Part shown: positions 37,479 to 52,100 of the stretch, piece by piece
Position numbering within the stretch: the first letter of the stretch is position 1
Layout: each line of letters begins with the position of its first letter
Source: Apostichopus japonicus
Lineage: Eukaryota; Echinodermata; Holothuroidea; Aspidochirotida; Stichopodidae
Direction: 5' to 3'
NCBI RefSeq assembly: GCF_037975245.1
Contig: NC_092577.1
Coordinates: 31,491,398 to 31,555,397, forward strand
DNA: 64,000 nt
Program-made: the position numbers and the translations under genes
Notes under the pieces: model-generated
The model's input: the letters and a program-made list of their open reading frames with translations, nothing else
Told to the model about the DNA's origin: nothing
Databases searched by the model: none

Positions 37479-37481
<3 letters not shown>
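36728..37481. mobile_element. hAT-like element with TAGTGTTT ends between TA runs
   Basis: It starts TAGTGTTTACACGGGT and ends ACCCGTGCAAACACTA, an inverted repeat with one mismatch in 16. Both ends touch TA runs. The subterminal regions are rich in GGGTACCCGG palindromes. A TAGTG end suits hAT. No transposase is seen. Confidence 0.75.
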
Positions 37482-37545
<64 letters not shown>

Positions 37546-37550
37546 TATAT
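37482..37550. repeat. (TA)n microsatellite
   Basis: A TA run continuing from the right end of the element. Confidence 0.95.
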
Positions 37551-38106
37551 CCTAGCATGTTGCCATGGCCAGTTGAATAAACAACGATTATTACTAGTGT
37601 TATTGCTATAGTTGCTATATCTACTGATCAATATACGATTGTAGTAAAGTCATTAAGGCACGGTATAGAAAGGTTAAGCATAAACACAGATATCAACTCA
37701 AGTGTTCACTTTGCACGAGCTTTGAAAAATTGATATGCACTTTTAGCAATATATATTTGTAATTTAATAAAGAAAGTTAAAAACAAAACGTCTGTATATC
37801 TGCTTATCCTTACTTTTAAAGTGAAATATAGTCGAACCATAATTGTTTTTATTACGATATTGACATACAGACATATGGTAAACGATTTAGGCAGTGTTAA
37901 TGCATTGTCACTAGTTTAATTAATATACTGAGTGCAGGACGGAGGAAGTTATCACTGTAATAAAGTGGTCATAAAGTTAAGCGCTGTTATGTGGTTACAC
38001 CCATGCAGTTCTAGTCAGTCAGTCAGTGAGGTATACCCAGCACAAAATGATGCCGTTCTCATGCTGCATCCTAACGTTTTTGACAGGTTTCCTACAGACA
38101 TGAGGA

Positions 38107-38520
<414 letters not shown>

Positions 38521-38784
38521 GACCTGGACCTTCTCCCAGTCCCGACGAGAGGCAGCCTGCAGGGGTCAGGGGCTACAAGCCCATTCCCCATGGTCAATTT
38601 ACGAAACAAGTGGAAATATGGTATAAAGAATAATGTTCCCCGGCAATTTTCATAATATATATATCCGAAGGAAATATGGAGATTTTGAAAGGGGTCAGGG
38701 GTAATAAAATTGTCACGAGGGCCAAGGCTGTTCTCTCGAGGCCACTGGTATACCTCGATCATTTAACTCTGCATCTTCAAAATA

Positions 38785-40759
<1,975 letters not shown>

Positions 40760-40760
<1 letters not shown>

Positions 40761-41072
40761 TGTATTATGCGCGCGGTGAGCAGTTCACTTGTTTCATTTT
40801 GTAAGGACAGACATCCGTTCAACAAGACAGACGAACGAACAGAGCGACCAACTATTTCGTGTTCGAGAAACTTGCGAGAAGAAGTGATTAATTAATATTA
40901 ATCCTGATTTGAACTTAGAGCGATATTGGAGGGCGAGATCTTTACAACAAGAAACTGTACAAAAACAATATTCTAAATTAGATAAACTTTGACAAGTGAA
41001 CGGAGAAAACATCACGCCGTTGAGAGACCCTTTTCCTTTAACAAAATTCCGAGGTTTCAAAATCTCGTCGGC
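40760..41072 (+). promoter_or_regulatory. Probable 5' UTR/promoter region of the EGF gene
   Basis: GCGCGCGGTGAGC at 40767 is a small GC-rich island in AT-rich sequence. There is no ATG between about 40990 and the ATG at 41073, which sits in a good context (CGGCATGG). The transcription start is not determined. Confidence 0.3.
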
Positions 41073-41076
41073 ATGG
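41073..41076 (+). CDS. EGF gene, start exon contributing ATG-G only
   Basis: GGCATGG|GTAAGT: the start codon is followed by one base and a consensus donor. Joined to the next exon (AG CTT TCC) it gives Met-Glu-Leu-Ser directly before a signal peptide. The phase fit supports the call. Confidence 0.55.
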
Positions 41077-43039
41077 GTAAGTCAACCGTTTCATTTATCT
41101 CTTTTTCTTATCAATTTTGTATTAAAACTTCATTCAATTACAAAAGATTATAATTTCCTGAAATTTATTTGTGAAATAAATAATATAAATGTATACTTTT
41201 GAAGGGGAAACAAAAATCGCTGCAGTGACGAAGATAGTCGTATATGGAAAACATTGTAATCATTGAAGACAGGAAGAAGGGAGAAAATGAATGAGCTATG
41301 CAGTTTACTTTTTAATTACTCTTAAGTACGCTGGGGGTGGGGGTCACATCAGAAAGGTCGTTATTGTGTTAATAAATAAATATATATATATTTCATCAAA
41401 AAAATGTTAATTTTGATAGCAAAAGATGTTACTAACGTAAGAAACAGATTCTAAAAGTCAGTTGAATACATCTGGTGACGTCTGGGGCTTGTCAGTTCCG
41501 GACAAATTGACTGAACAATATACTCTAGCAGTGATTCTCAGAAATGAGATTTGAATCGATTATGCTTGTGATATTAAGATACCTTCCTGACATGTTATTA
41601 AACTAAATTATCGTAACCATGGTAGCATACTCTGTTATAGTTGCTATTTTCGTCGTTAAGAAACAAAGTATAGGTGTAAAACATAATCACGGGCAATGCG
41701 GAAGTCAATTCGAAAATGTCAACGATTAAGATCAAAATTTTCTTATGTTGAGAGGAACTTTAATTGGCCATATGATATGATATGCTATGATATGATATGA
41801 TATGATATGATATGATTTGATATGATATGATATGATATGATATGATATGATATGATATGATATGATATGATATGATATGATATGATATGATATGATGTGA
41901 TGTGATGTGATGTGATGTGATGTGATGTGATGTGATGTGATGTGATGTGATATGATATGATATGACATGATATGATATGATATGATTTGATATATAAATC
42001 AACATTAATTAAATCAACGCACACATTAACATATTTAAGAACTTTGATCCTTGTTATATGTGGAACATTTAGAGAAGGTGGGTTTGATACTTGGGTGTGG
42101 GGTAAGAGGGGGGTTCAATGAAAGTAAAATTTGATAGTTAAATTATTACCCCACCCTTCTTCCTTATAGCAAGATAAATGTGAAATTACGATCGTAATAT
42201 TTCTCACGCATTACGCAACACTGAAGAATTGAAAACCCTTCAGCCTCTTTGGTCAAAGGGAAATTGACTGGGTCGTGTATAATAGGGATATATTGCTTCA
42301 ATAAAGATTTTGTTTAGAGTCAAGGTTAGATCGGCAGGCCAAATTATCCAGTTGGTATAAAAGATATATGCGATGTTGCCATTGTTATAAATGACAAGGG
42401 TATAAATACGAAGACAAAAGGTAACTGACTTGCTAATTAGTCTTTGCGATTGACCATACAATTGCCAGGTGCAGGCTTTGTCCGAATAACTGTACCTTAA
42501 AGCACGCAGCTGGTTCCGTTTAATTCCGTGGTTCATTTAAAATCTTATTACGGTGTACACCAGCAGTGGCGGAGCTAGGGGTATTGGTCAGAGGGGGCGA
42601 GAATGGTCTGTAGGGGCGCTTTCGACACTATCTAAGCGGAGCGCCACCACAGGTTGGCGCGGAGCGTACATAATTATTTTGAGTAAAGATACTCCCTAGA
42701 TCGCCGGAAATGACCCTTTCCGGGCCTTGCTAATTTGCAGATAAACGAAGAATAAATAGCCGTTAGAGCTTTCTTCAGAAAATTACACCAACAAAATGTG
42801 ACAAATGTCAATAGGTAGATGAGAGCGCAGTAAAAATGTCAATAATCGCGTATAAGTAAAAAGTGGTAAAAAGCTGAAAAGGGCGCCAGCAGTCCATTTG
42901 AGTCCGTCAGGGGGGGGGGGATGGGGCATCCGCCCCCCTGACTGTATGGACGCTCCGCCACTGTACACCAGATGTTGAATACCTTTAACTATATGGTAGT
43001 TTAACGAAGAATTTGCTCTTGTATCCCATTCCCCGTCAC

Positions 43040-43079
<40 letters not shown>

Positions 43080-43104
43080 GCATAAATTCTGCATATATAT
43101 ATTC

Positions 43105-43139
<35 letters not shown>

Positions 43140-46100
43140 TATTTATATATATTTATAGAACGTGTAGCGGAACAATCAATATAATAGGTCTAATACGTAC
43201 TATCATCGAAAGCTCTTTAGCAGTAAGCCTACTGCAGTTAAGAACCTATTTACTGTATTACCTTTATATTCACATAATAAACGTAACGTTGCTGTTACTG
43301 TTTTACGAAAAACCTGACTTGTGAAAAGCATTTAGTTGCTATGGTAACAAATTCATACTTTGCTGTTGCAACGCTAAATGCAACTCTATGCAATATGCAT
43401 GCGTATGGATGAAAAAGAAGTCCGTGAAACAGATCTTGATAACAAAAATATTGTCCTTTTTTTTGTTCACTCCAAACGAGATCGGTATCTTATCTTAACA
43501 CAAAGCTCTTGTTTTTTAAAGTTTGTTATCACTTTCAAAAGCAATCACGTTCTAGCTAAACTACTGGCCTTTTTGCCGTGAATAATTGCTTAACTCTGAT
43601 TGTGCTTAATTAGCCTATAGTCACAACTTGAATAGCCTATAATAGATTCGAAGTATGTGGAACTTCTCAACTTTCGGAAATTTACTGCAGTAATGTAGCC
43701 TATACACACTGATATGCCGGCGCCCACCAACACACTCACGCATGACGGTACCACCAATCTCAAATGACGGATCCCGGAACTGCCATGTAATCTTTTATCT
43801 TGATAACCTTAGATATTATGGGGTGAAATATCAGTAACTTCAATTTCGTTTGCAAATGTTATGTTGTTTCAAAGAACCTATCAGAAATCTTTAGACAAAG
43901 GAATCAATGACTGTTAAGTTCAGACCTTGCTAAAGATATCTAGCCATGGGTTGCGCATACACCCCCCCCCCCTCCCCCGCTCCCTCCCCCATTGGAAGTG
44001 CATGCATAATTCATGTTGAAGATAGATAGTGTAGTCTGCTGCTATAGGTTCGAGAAAAAGTGAATCTCTCAAATTTAAGTCAATAGGTACAAACGTTATA
44101 GTTTGCGAACCCATCACCTTGGAAACCGTTGCACCTTAAAAAACAGAAAAGGAAAAAAAACAATTTAATCTGCTACACCCCTGCAAAACTTTTCAAATGC
44201 GTCGGAACACCAATACAGCGACAATATTTTTAAATCTCTTTTCGTGTTCTGTAACGGTTCTATCTATATGGTGTTTACTTAAATAGTTATAGCTGTACTA
44301 AATTTATAACTTTCACGCCAACGTTACAATTATTTTCAGGTAAAACGTGACAAATCTAATTATTGCTCCACGGGCGTGACCCTCTCAATTCTGAAAACAA
44401 AATCAAACAGAATACAGATATGTCCTACATATACTATTATTTTTCTTCCCCCTTTTCTTTCTTTTTCTCTCTTTATAAAGTTGTATACGACAACCGCCCA
44501 CAAGAAAAAGAAAAAAAAAATTGGTATTCATAAAAGCTCTTTCATCGAATTGTTTAAATTTTTACAATTTTAACATTCTTTAATCAGTTCAGAGAATGGA
44601 TTGCGTAGCACCCATTTGGCGGCCTGTTGGTTTACGCCTGGTGGTGTGTCTAACAAATAGAATAGCACGAGGTATAACTATTGTCTACGATAGAAACACA
44701 TTTCTAAAGAAATACGTCCCAATTTAAAATTAACCCTGGATATTCCCTCCTAAAGTGTTAACCTTTATTTTCTGCCTGTATTTTAAGCTAAATTGTCTTG
44801 TCAAAATCTCTATAGAGTAAGGCAAAATATGTCACCAAAACAGAACTATAGATCGTTCGATACAGGTGGCAAAAGCCTACCGTGGAATGACGACCTTCCA
44901 AACCTCTCGACATACCATCAGTGTTCATGACCTCATTTTTTATTTTATATTATAAAAATATATATGTATATGTATAATTGAAATTTTAGTGAGTTGGAAA
45001 ATCCAGATCAGTGAAAAAACTTCCAGCCTCCACCGGGATTCGAACCCGGGCCTCCCGCCTTATATGCGGACACCCTTACCAATAGGCTATGGACGATGAT
45101 TGTATGTCCAGAGAGGTTCGAAACCGGTAAGGAAGGTCGTAATTCCACTGTTATATATACTACATATGATCTCTTTTGAAGGAACGATTTTACTAGGGAC
45201 AGTGGTATCAGTCGCAGTGATGAAAATTACTTACAATAGTAGCGCATAACGACAAACCGAAATAAAGCCACAAACCCACTGTGATTCCTCCTGCACCATG
45301 CATATGGGTCTGTGTGCTACTCTACAGACTTAACGTATATACTTTGGGTGTTACTGACATGTGGACGTAAAGTGACTTCATACAAAAGAACTCGTCCATT
45401 GTGGTGACGATACCCATGAGGATTGCTTAAGCCCCCACAGGAAACTTTCTTTAAACCTTCGAGGAGGATGGAGTCTGGTTCAGTTCTCCGACGACCATTG
45501 TCAAATGAAGCATATGACGTCACTTGCATATTAAGTAGTTTTGAAACTGTTGATACCGATAATGACGACCGTTAAAGATTTATTAGACGCGTCGTCAAGC
45601 CGTCTTCATTAACGTTAATGTTTCAGACATAAGTAGAATGAACAACATTTCTGTACGGTCCAAATAATAACCTTAGATATGAACTTTGAACCCTATATAA
45701 TTATACCCTAACGCATAGACCTTAGATGAAAATCTCGTCTAGTATACCAATGGCACGCTTCGGTAGACGATTGAATTTTATTCTTTCTGTTTCCATGAAA
45801 ACAGAAGGTTAGCCTTTATCACATCATTATTGCAGACACGCGTATTCTATGAAGAGGGTACAGTTATTGAATCTTTCTTTATCAGTTTCATTGAAAATCT
45901 ACCGACACTAATAGCAAATTGTACTCCATAATCAGGCGCGTATCCAGGATTTTCTAACCCGGGGGGCGCGAATTACCATCTAAGCGGAGCGCCACCATCG
46001 GTTGGCGCGGAGCGTACAAGAAAATTTCTGGTTTTGATACCCCCAGATCACCGGAAATGGCACTTCTCGGGCTTGAAAATGAGCAACCAGATGTAGACTT

Positions 46101-49100
46101 TTGCCTGAGAAGCAAGTATATCTTAAAAGTTTTTTTCCATCCATAACCTTTTTGAAGATTTTCACCAGTCACACATCATGTTCGACCTGATTGCATGTCC
46201 TATGGATCATTGCTTTTGTAGGTGATTCTACGTCACCGCCCACAATATCCGAAAGCCCGACTTTTCAAGGTTTTAAGCCGATTATTTGTTGAGAATTTGA
46301 AAATTCAGATTTCTCGTGAATAAAAATCACTTGAAAACATACCCATGATGTTGCAGAAAATTCAATCTATGGACAACCAATATAGAAAAACCTCCTTGAA
46401 CCCCTAATAGACAGGTGAAAATTGCACGAGTAGAAGAAAGTATGATGAAGAATGTTGGTGAGGAAATTGTTGAAAATTCCGACACAGTTAATTTCTTGGT
46501 GTAGAAATATTGCAACCTCTTATATTGGCTATTATAAAACTTGGTTTCGGAAATGAAAAATAGCAGATATTTTCGATATCAGGTATATCGAAACCGAACA
46601 CTACACACATAGGCGTAGGTCCCGTAGGAGGCGGGGGCTGATATTGGCATCGATATGTTGAACGCGCGCTTTGCGCGCGAAAAATTTCGGCTTTTTTCGG
46701 GCAAGTCGTTACAGCCCCAAATCCAGTTTGGCTCCTACGCCTTTGACTACACACATAAACAGTTTTTTAAGGCTGTTCATCGTGGAACATGCATTTCAAT
46801 GCTCACTGATATGATCTTATATCTGCTCTTTGCTTTACAAATTCGAACAGGCGTGTAGCGAGTAATTGCCAAGGGAGGGGCGAAGCCTGTAGGCAAACTA
46901 TCTAAGCGAAGCGCCACCGTGGGTTGGCGCGAAGCGTACAAGAAAAATTTTGGCCGAAAATGCCTCCCAGATCGCTGGAAATGACACTTCCCAGGCCTTG
47001 TAAGTTGCATCTAAGCATTGTCTATTTTGAAATTACTAGCGATGTCATAAAGAAAATTTGCACGGGGGGGGGGGGCGGTCGCCCCCTTCCCGAAATGCGT
47101 CATGTTCCCCGACGACGCGGTCGAGTTCAAGACCAGCCACAGTTGGTTCCATATAGCACAATTGTACTACAATTTATACAATTGTTTAAGGCGTCCATAT
47201 ACACACACACGCGTTATGATAGACCATATAAAGTATTATATAGATACATTAGTGAGAGAGGAAAAATGGAAACGTCAAAAATGGAGTTGTCGGTGTAAGG
47301 GGTAGGGTGAGGCGCACACCCCCTCCGTAATCCTTGATCTGTCACTGGCTACCCTGTGTATATAATAAGGATCAGCGCTTTAACTATGACTGTTCCTCTT
47401 TCTCTTCCCGAGGTCTTGGCTCTCTTTTACTCCCTCCTTTTCTCCTTTTTCTCTCTTTTTTCTTCTTCTTTTCCCTTCCTTTCTCTCCTCCTTTTCTTTT
47501 TTTCCCCCTCCTTTTCCCTTTTTTCCTCTCTCTTTTTTCTCTCCTCTTTTCCTTACCCGGGGGGCGCGCGCCCCCAACGCCCCCCCCCTGGATACGCACC
47601 TGATAATAACTAATATCACTCAGTGATTATTGTTGCAAACAACGGCAAATTTTCTGTGGCATGATTTACGATCTAAACATTCCAATGACGAAAGTAGCAA
47701 TTGTTATGGTTTATTCTTTTTACACCCACACAAAATTCTTTCCATATTTCACATATTTTGGTTTTTGTTCAAACTGAAAGTAAGCTAGTTAGCTCAATTT
47801 TTACATTTTTAGAACAAAATGTACGCATTTATCGAAATAAAAATAGACTATTACTTAAACAACTTCACAACATACCACGTGCGATTCGTTGCTTACATAA
47901 GCTTACGTTTGATTTTTAAGTAACACATTACACATCCCAAGCCTAGTCAGGACCAAGAAATCGTTGGGTGTTAGCGCTCCCTATACCTTGATGGTTGATA
48001 CAATAAATATATAAACAAAAATTAAACAAATACACAGACAACATTCAAATTTAGCGATGGCAGCTATACTGAGGACTGAACATATTTCCTCACTGAATGT
48101 TCGTCCTAACTAAACGAACGTGTTAGTTGTACTGTTTAGTTTCTGCCGTCAAAGGATATACACATTGTCCCAAACCTTGGACAATGTAGCTTTACAATAA
48201 GGCAGAGCTTGAAGTTACTGTAAACACGACTTATTTAAGCAGGTCAGTTGCAGTTCATTTCGGGTCTAATGTTTAAAGACTCGCACAGCCGACCGCAAGG
48301 TTTTGACGGTATTGATGGTGAAGTCACGAATGGAGCTGATATTCGGATATCAGCCTGCATGATTCATACTGAGTTTACCAATTGGATGAAAGTTTCACTG
48401 ACCCTTTGACCTCTAGCGTAGTTCAGGCATATCTGGTACACCTATGTCACCTCCGCTAGAATTTGGCAACGAGTTAAATGAATCATTTATGTTCATCGAA
48501 AAGTCTCCATAGTTGGTCTTTAAAGACTCGTACAGCCAACCGCAAGGTTTTGACGGTATTGATGGTGACGTCACGTATGGAGCTGATATTCGGATAAAAG
48601 CCTCAGTACATGATTCATACTGAGTTAACCAATTGGATGAAAGTTTCACTGACCCTTTGACCCCTAGCGTTGTTCAGGCATATCTGGTACACCTATGCAA
48701 CCTCCGCTAGAATTTGGCAACGAGTTAAATGAATCATTTATGTTCATCGAAAAGTCTCCATAGTTGGTCTTTAAAGACTCGTACAGCCGACCGCAATGTT
48801 TTGACGGTATTGATGGTGACGTCACGCATGGAGCTGATATTCGGATAAAAGCCTCAGTGCATGATTCATACTGAGTTAACCAATTGGATGAAAGTTTCAC
48901 TGACCCTTTGACCCCTAGCGTTGTTCAGGCATATCTGGTATACACCTATGCAACCTCCGCTAGAATTTGGCAACGAGTTTAATGAAGCATTTAACTCGTT
49001 GGAATTTGGTCAAACCACCATTGCATTGTACCTTACAAAAGTTAGCAACTGCTGATTCCCTTCGGCAACTTCATTATCCTCATGTGACTTTTACGTTAAA

Positions 49101-52100
49101 ATTTGAAGACTGTTTCAGTCTTTCAATGAATTTGTATGTTTTTAGGGATTCAAATCACTACATTGTTAGTGTCCTAAGTCATTTCGACATGAAAGACATG
49201 GATCAGTTCAGCGAACATATATTGTGCACAAAGTAACACGTACAGAACTACCATTACCTACGAAAGGCCCTATTGCGTGGCCTAGCCCATACTGCGTACA
49301 ATATTTTAACTTGCTCGATTGTGGTAATACCTACAGTACTGTACCATACTTAATTCCCAGCCATTGGCTAAATCATTTAAACATGCTTGTTTAGGCCAAA
49401 TCTAGTGTTCTAGTTGTTAGGAAAGGCCGCAAGGCTATGATTTTATCATAGAAATAATTTTATACATTGGCTGAAGATAGTTTGTTTTGTTCATTGTATG
49501 TACAGTAGCCTAGTCTGGATAGGAAAATTGTATGTACTGTAACATTACTGTATACACATGGATTAAATATTAGTCAAGATGTATGTCGATAATGGGTTGT
49601 GTAAACTAGTTTCTTTATTTTCTTATTCTCTTTTGTAGAGCTTTCCCAGGTTATTAAAAGGAAACTTTTTACAGTTTTGGTTCTCCTAGGAGCAGGAACA
49701 ATTTTGAGCTATGGTAAGTTGTGGTTTGTGGTTTTCGTTACAGTCAATATTTAAAAAAAAAAATACTTCTGCCTAGGCTAGGTCTTCTCATTGCATAATA
49801 GGGTTCAAGGTGAGCCCCCTGAAGGCAAGACAATACAGTTAGAGTGTAATGCTCTGTTAAGGTTCAAGTTCACCCTATTACTTGGAAAGAGAACATTTTT
49901 AACTGTTCATGTATAGTGTGGCCTTTAAGTTTTTCCAAGCATCAGAAAAATTTGGCTATTTAATGGTAATTAGGTTTATGAATACCCATTTAAATTCAGT
50001 ATGTTTCTCCAGTACTGGTACTGTGGTAGATACATGGTGGGAGGTTAAAGCTAGAGTTGGAAAAGTGTCATCTATTTGCCTATGTTCATATTTCATCTTT
50101 TGTAATATTTTCTTATGTGAAATATAGTTATCTTATAGATTCAAAGATTCAAGATATTTTATTGTTATTAACAAAAGAAATTAGGAAAAATTACTTTGGA
50201 AATTATAAAGTCACATTTTTTCATCTTGTATTACAAAATCTGTGGGAAGGTATGCTGTTTGCTCTTTTTCTCTACTAAAAGTTAGGCCTTATGTACTTTT
50301 CATTCCACCTTGGGAAGCCACAAGTTTTCTATACATGTCTGTATCTTTCATATACTTTACTTACTATATATATAATGGGTTTTCCCTAGATATATTTAAT
50401 TTAAGCGTCCTGTCTCTTCTGGCAATTCATATAAGTGTGATTTTCTTTGCGGAATGTGGATTCTTTGTGATCTTGTCACAGGAAGTGCATTGAAGCTGTG
50501 AAAGTAGGTATCAGCTCACATTCCATTCTATATTGTCGCAGCTAATGATGGAAGCCAGGTTTTGGCGCGTTTTTATTGAATTCTTAAGTTAATTCAGGTA
50601 ATTTTCCTTTATTGGTTTTAAGGGAGTTTCTCTTCAGACTATTCCTAGTCTATAGTCTATAAATACTCCACATTTGGGACTAAAGAAGTGAACAAAATGA
50701 CACTTTTCAAAAAGTGAACAAAATGACACTTTTCAAAAAGTGAACAAAATGACACTTTTCAAAAAGTGCATAAAGTAGGTCTTTACAAGTACAGTATCAA
50801 TATTGTGCAAAGAAACACTACAGGCAGTGATACTGAAACTTGTCAGAACTTTGCAACATTTTTTTCTGAAACACTCGTCTAGACTCTAAAAGTAGTTGAG
50901 GTGCTTTATATGCATCTACTGTAGCCTTATTTAACTAAGTTTTTGCTAGCCTTGAATCGAAAAAGTACACTGTACTAATGAAAAACAAAACAAAAATGTC
51001 AACTGTGGGCGTAAGTCAAACTTTTAGCCCATTGTGTGGTTTGTAAGAAATGTCTTTATTTAGATCGCTTTCTGGAAATTTTAAAAAACATACTTAACTT
51101 TTCTGTACAGCACCAGACTACCTGACAAAGGGTTTATTGAATGCCTATATAAACCCAACGGGTGTAGTTTACAATAGAATTTGCAATGTCTATCTTTGCA
51201 GATCATGCAGTTTTCCTGTGGGGTTTTTTTTTTTTTTTGCGGTTTGTTTAAAGAATGTTCTATGAACTTTCTTAGAAATGTTAATCATTTGATAATTTTG
51301 TTAGAAATCTTGCAGGATCTACAGAAAAACAGAGTTTGCCTTTCTCTCTCCAATCGTTGAAAATATCTATAATTTACCAGAAAAAGATGAGCTTGTAAAT
51401 TGAATGTCTTACTGAGTGGTTTCATTTCCCAGTGACAGACACCGAGTTGCTAACAATAACCAAGTTGCTGGAAATTATCAGCATGGTATAGGTCAAAACG
51501 ACATTCTCGTAGCATATTCTTGTGCAAAGTCGGGTGACTATTTTGTGAATGCCTAGATCTGCCAACAGCTGCAGAGTGAATGATTCCCCAGTGACAAATT
51601 GAGCCGAAAATTGTCGTGTTTTTTTCCCTTTATAAATTGAAGAAAAATAAAAACATTTAGTCAGCAGAGAAATATAATATTTCAGCCAAAAAGTTGCAAT
51701 TGGATCAAAAATTGTTTAAATATTACAGATAATAATCAACAGACTTGTTAAAAACAAACATTTCAACTTTATCTAGGATTCATCTATAAGAAGATTAATG
51801 TAATAGGATGAGGCAAAGGTTGAGGTGACACATCCTAAGACACTCAGTTTCCATCACTCCTAACCTTGCTTCTTACCTTCCCTTATGTAGGAGTATGTTT
51901 TCTGGTAATCATTTTGTCATAGACTATATATGTTAATACTGCTTGTGTCTGAAACTTGGTATTTAACACTGCACACCTTAAAGAAGCATGTGAACTTGTC
52001 CCACTCCACCGCACTCCACCTCCCGAGGCTCCCATCCCACCTCCCATATGCTCCCATCCCACCTCCCATATGCTCCCATCCCACCTCCCATATGCTCCCA

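Noticed and set aside
48413-48900. Pair of similar 78-codon minus-strand ORFs
   Set aside because: They arise from the 250-bp tandem repeat. The period is not a multiple of three and there is no upstream coding context.
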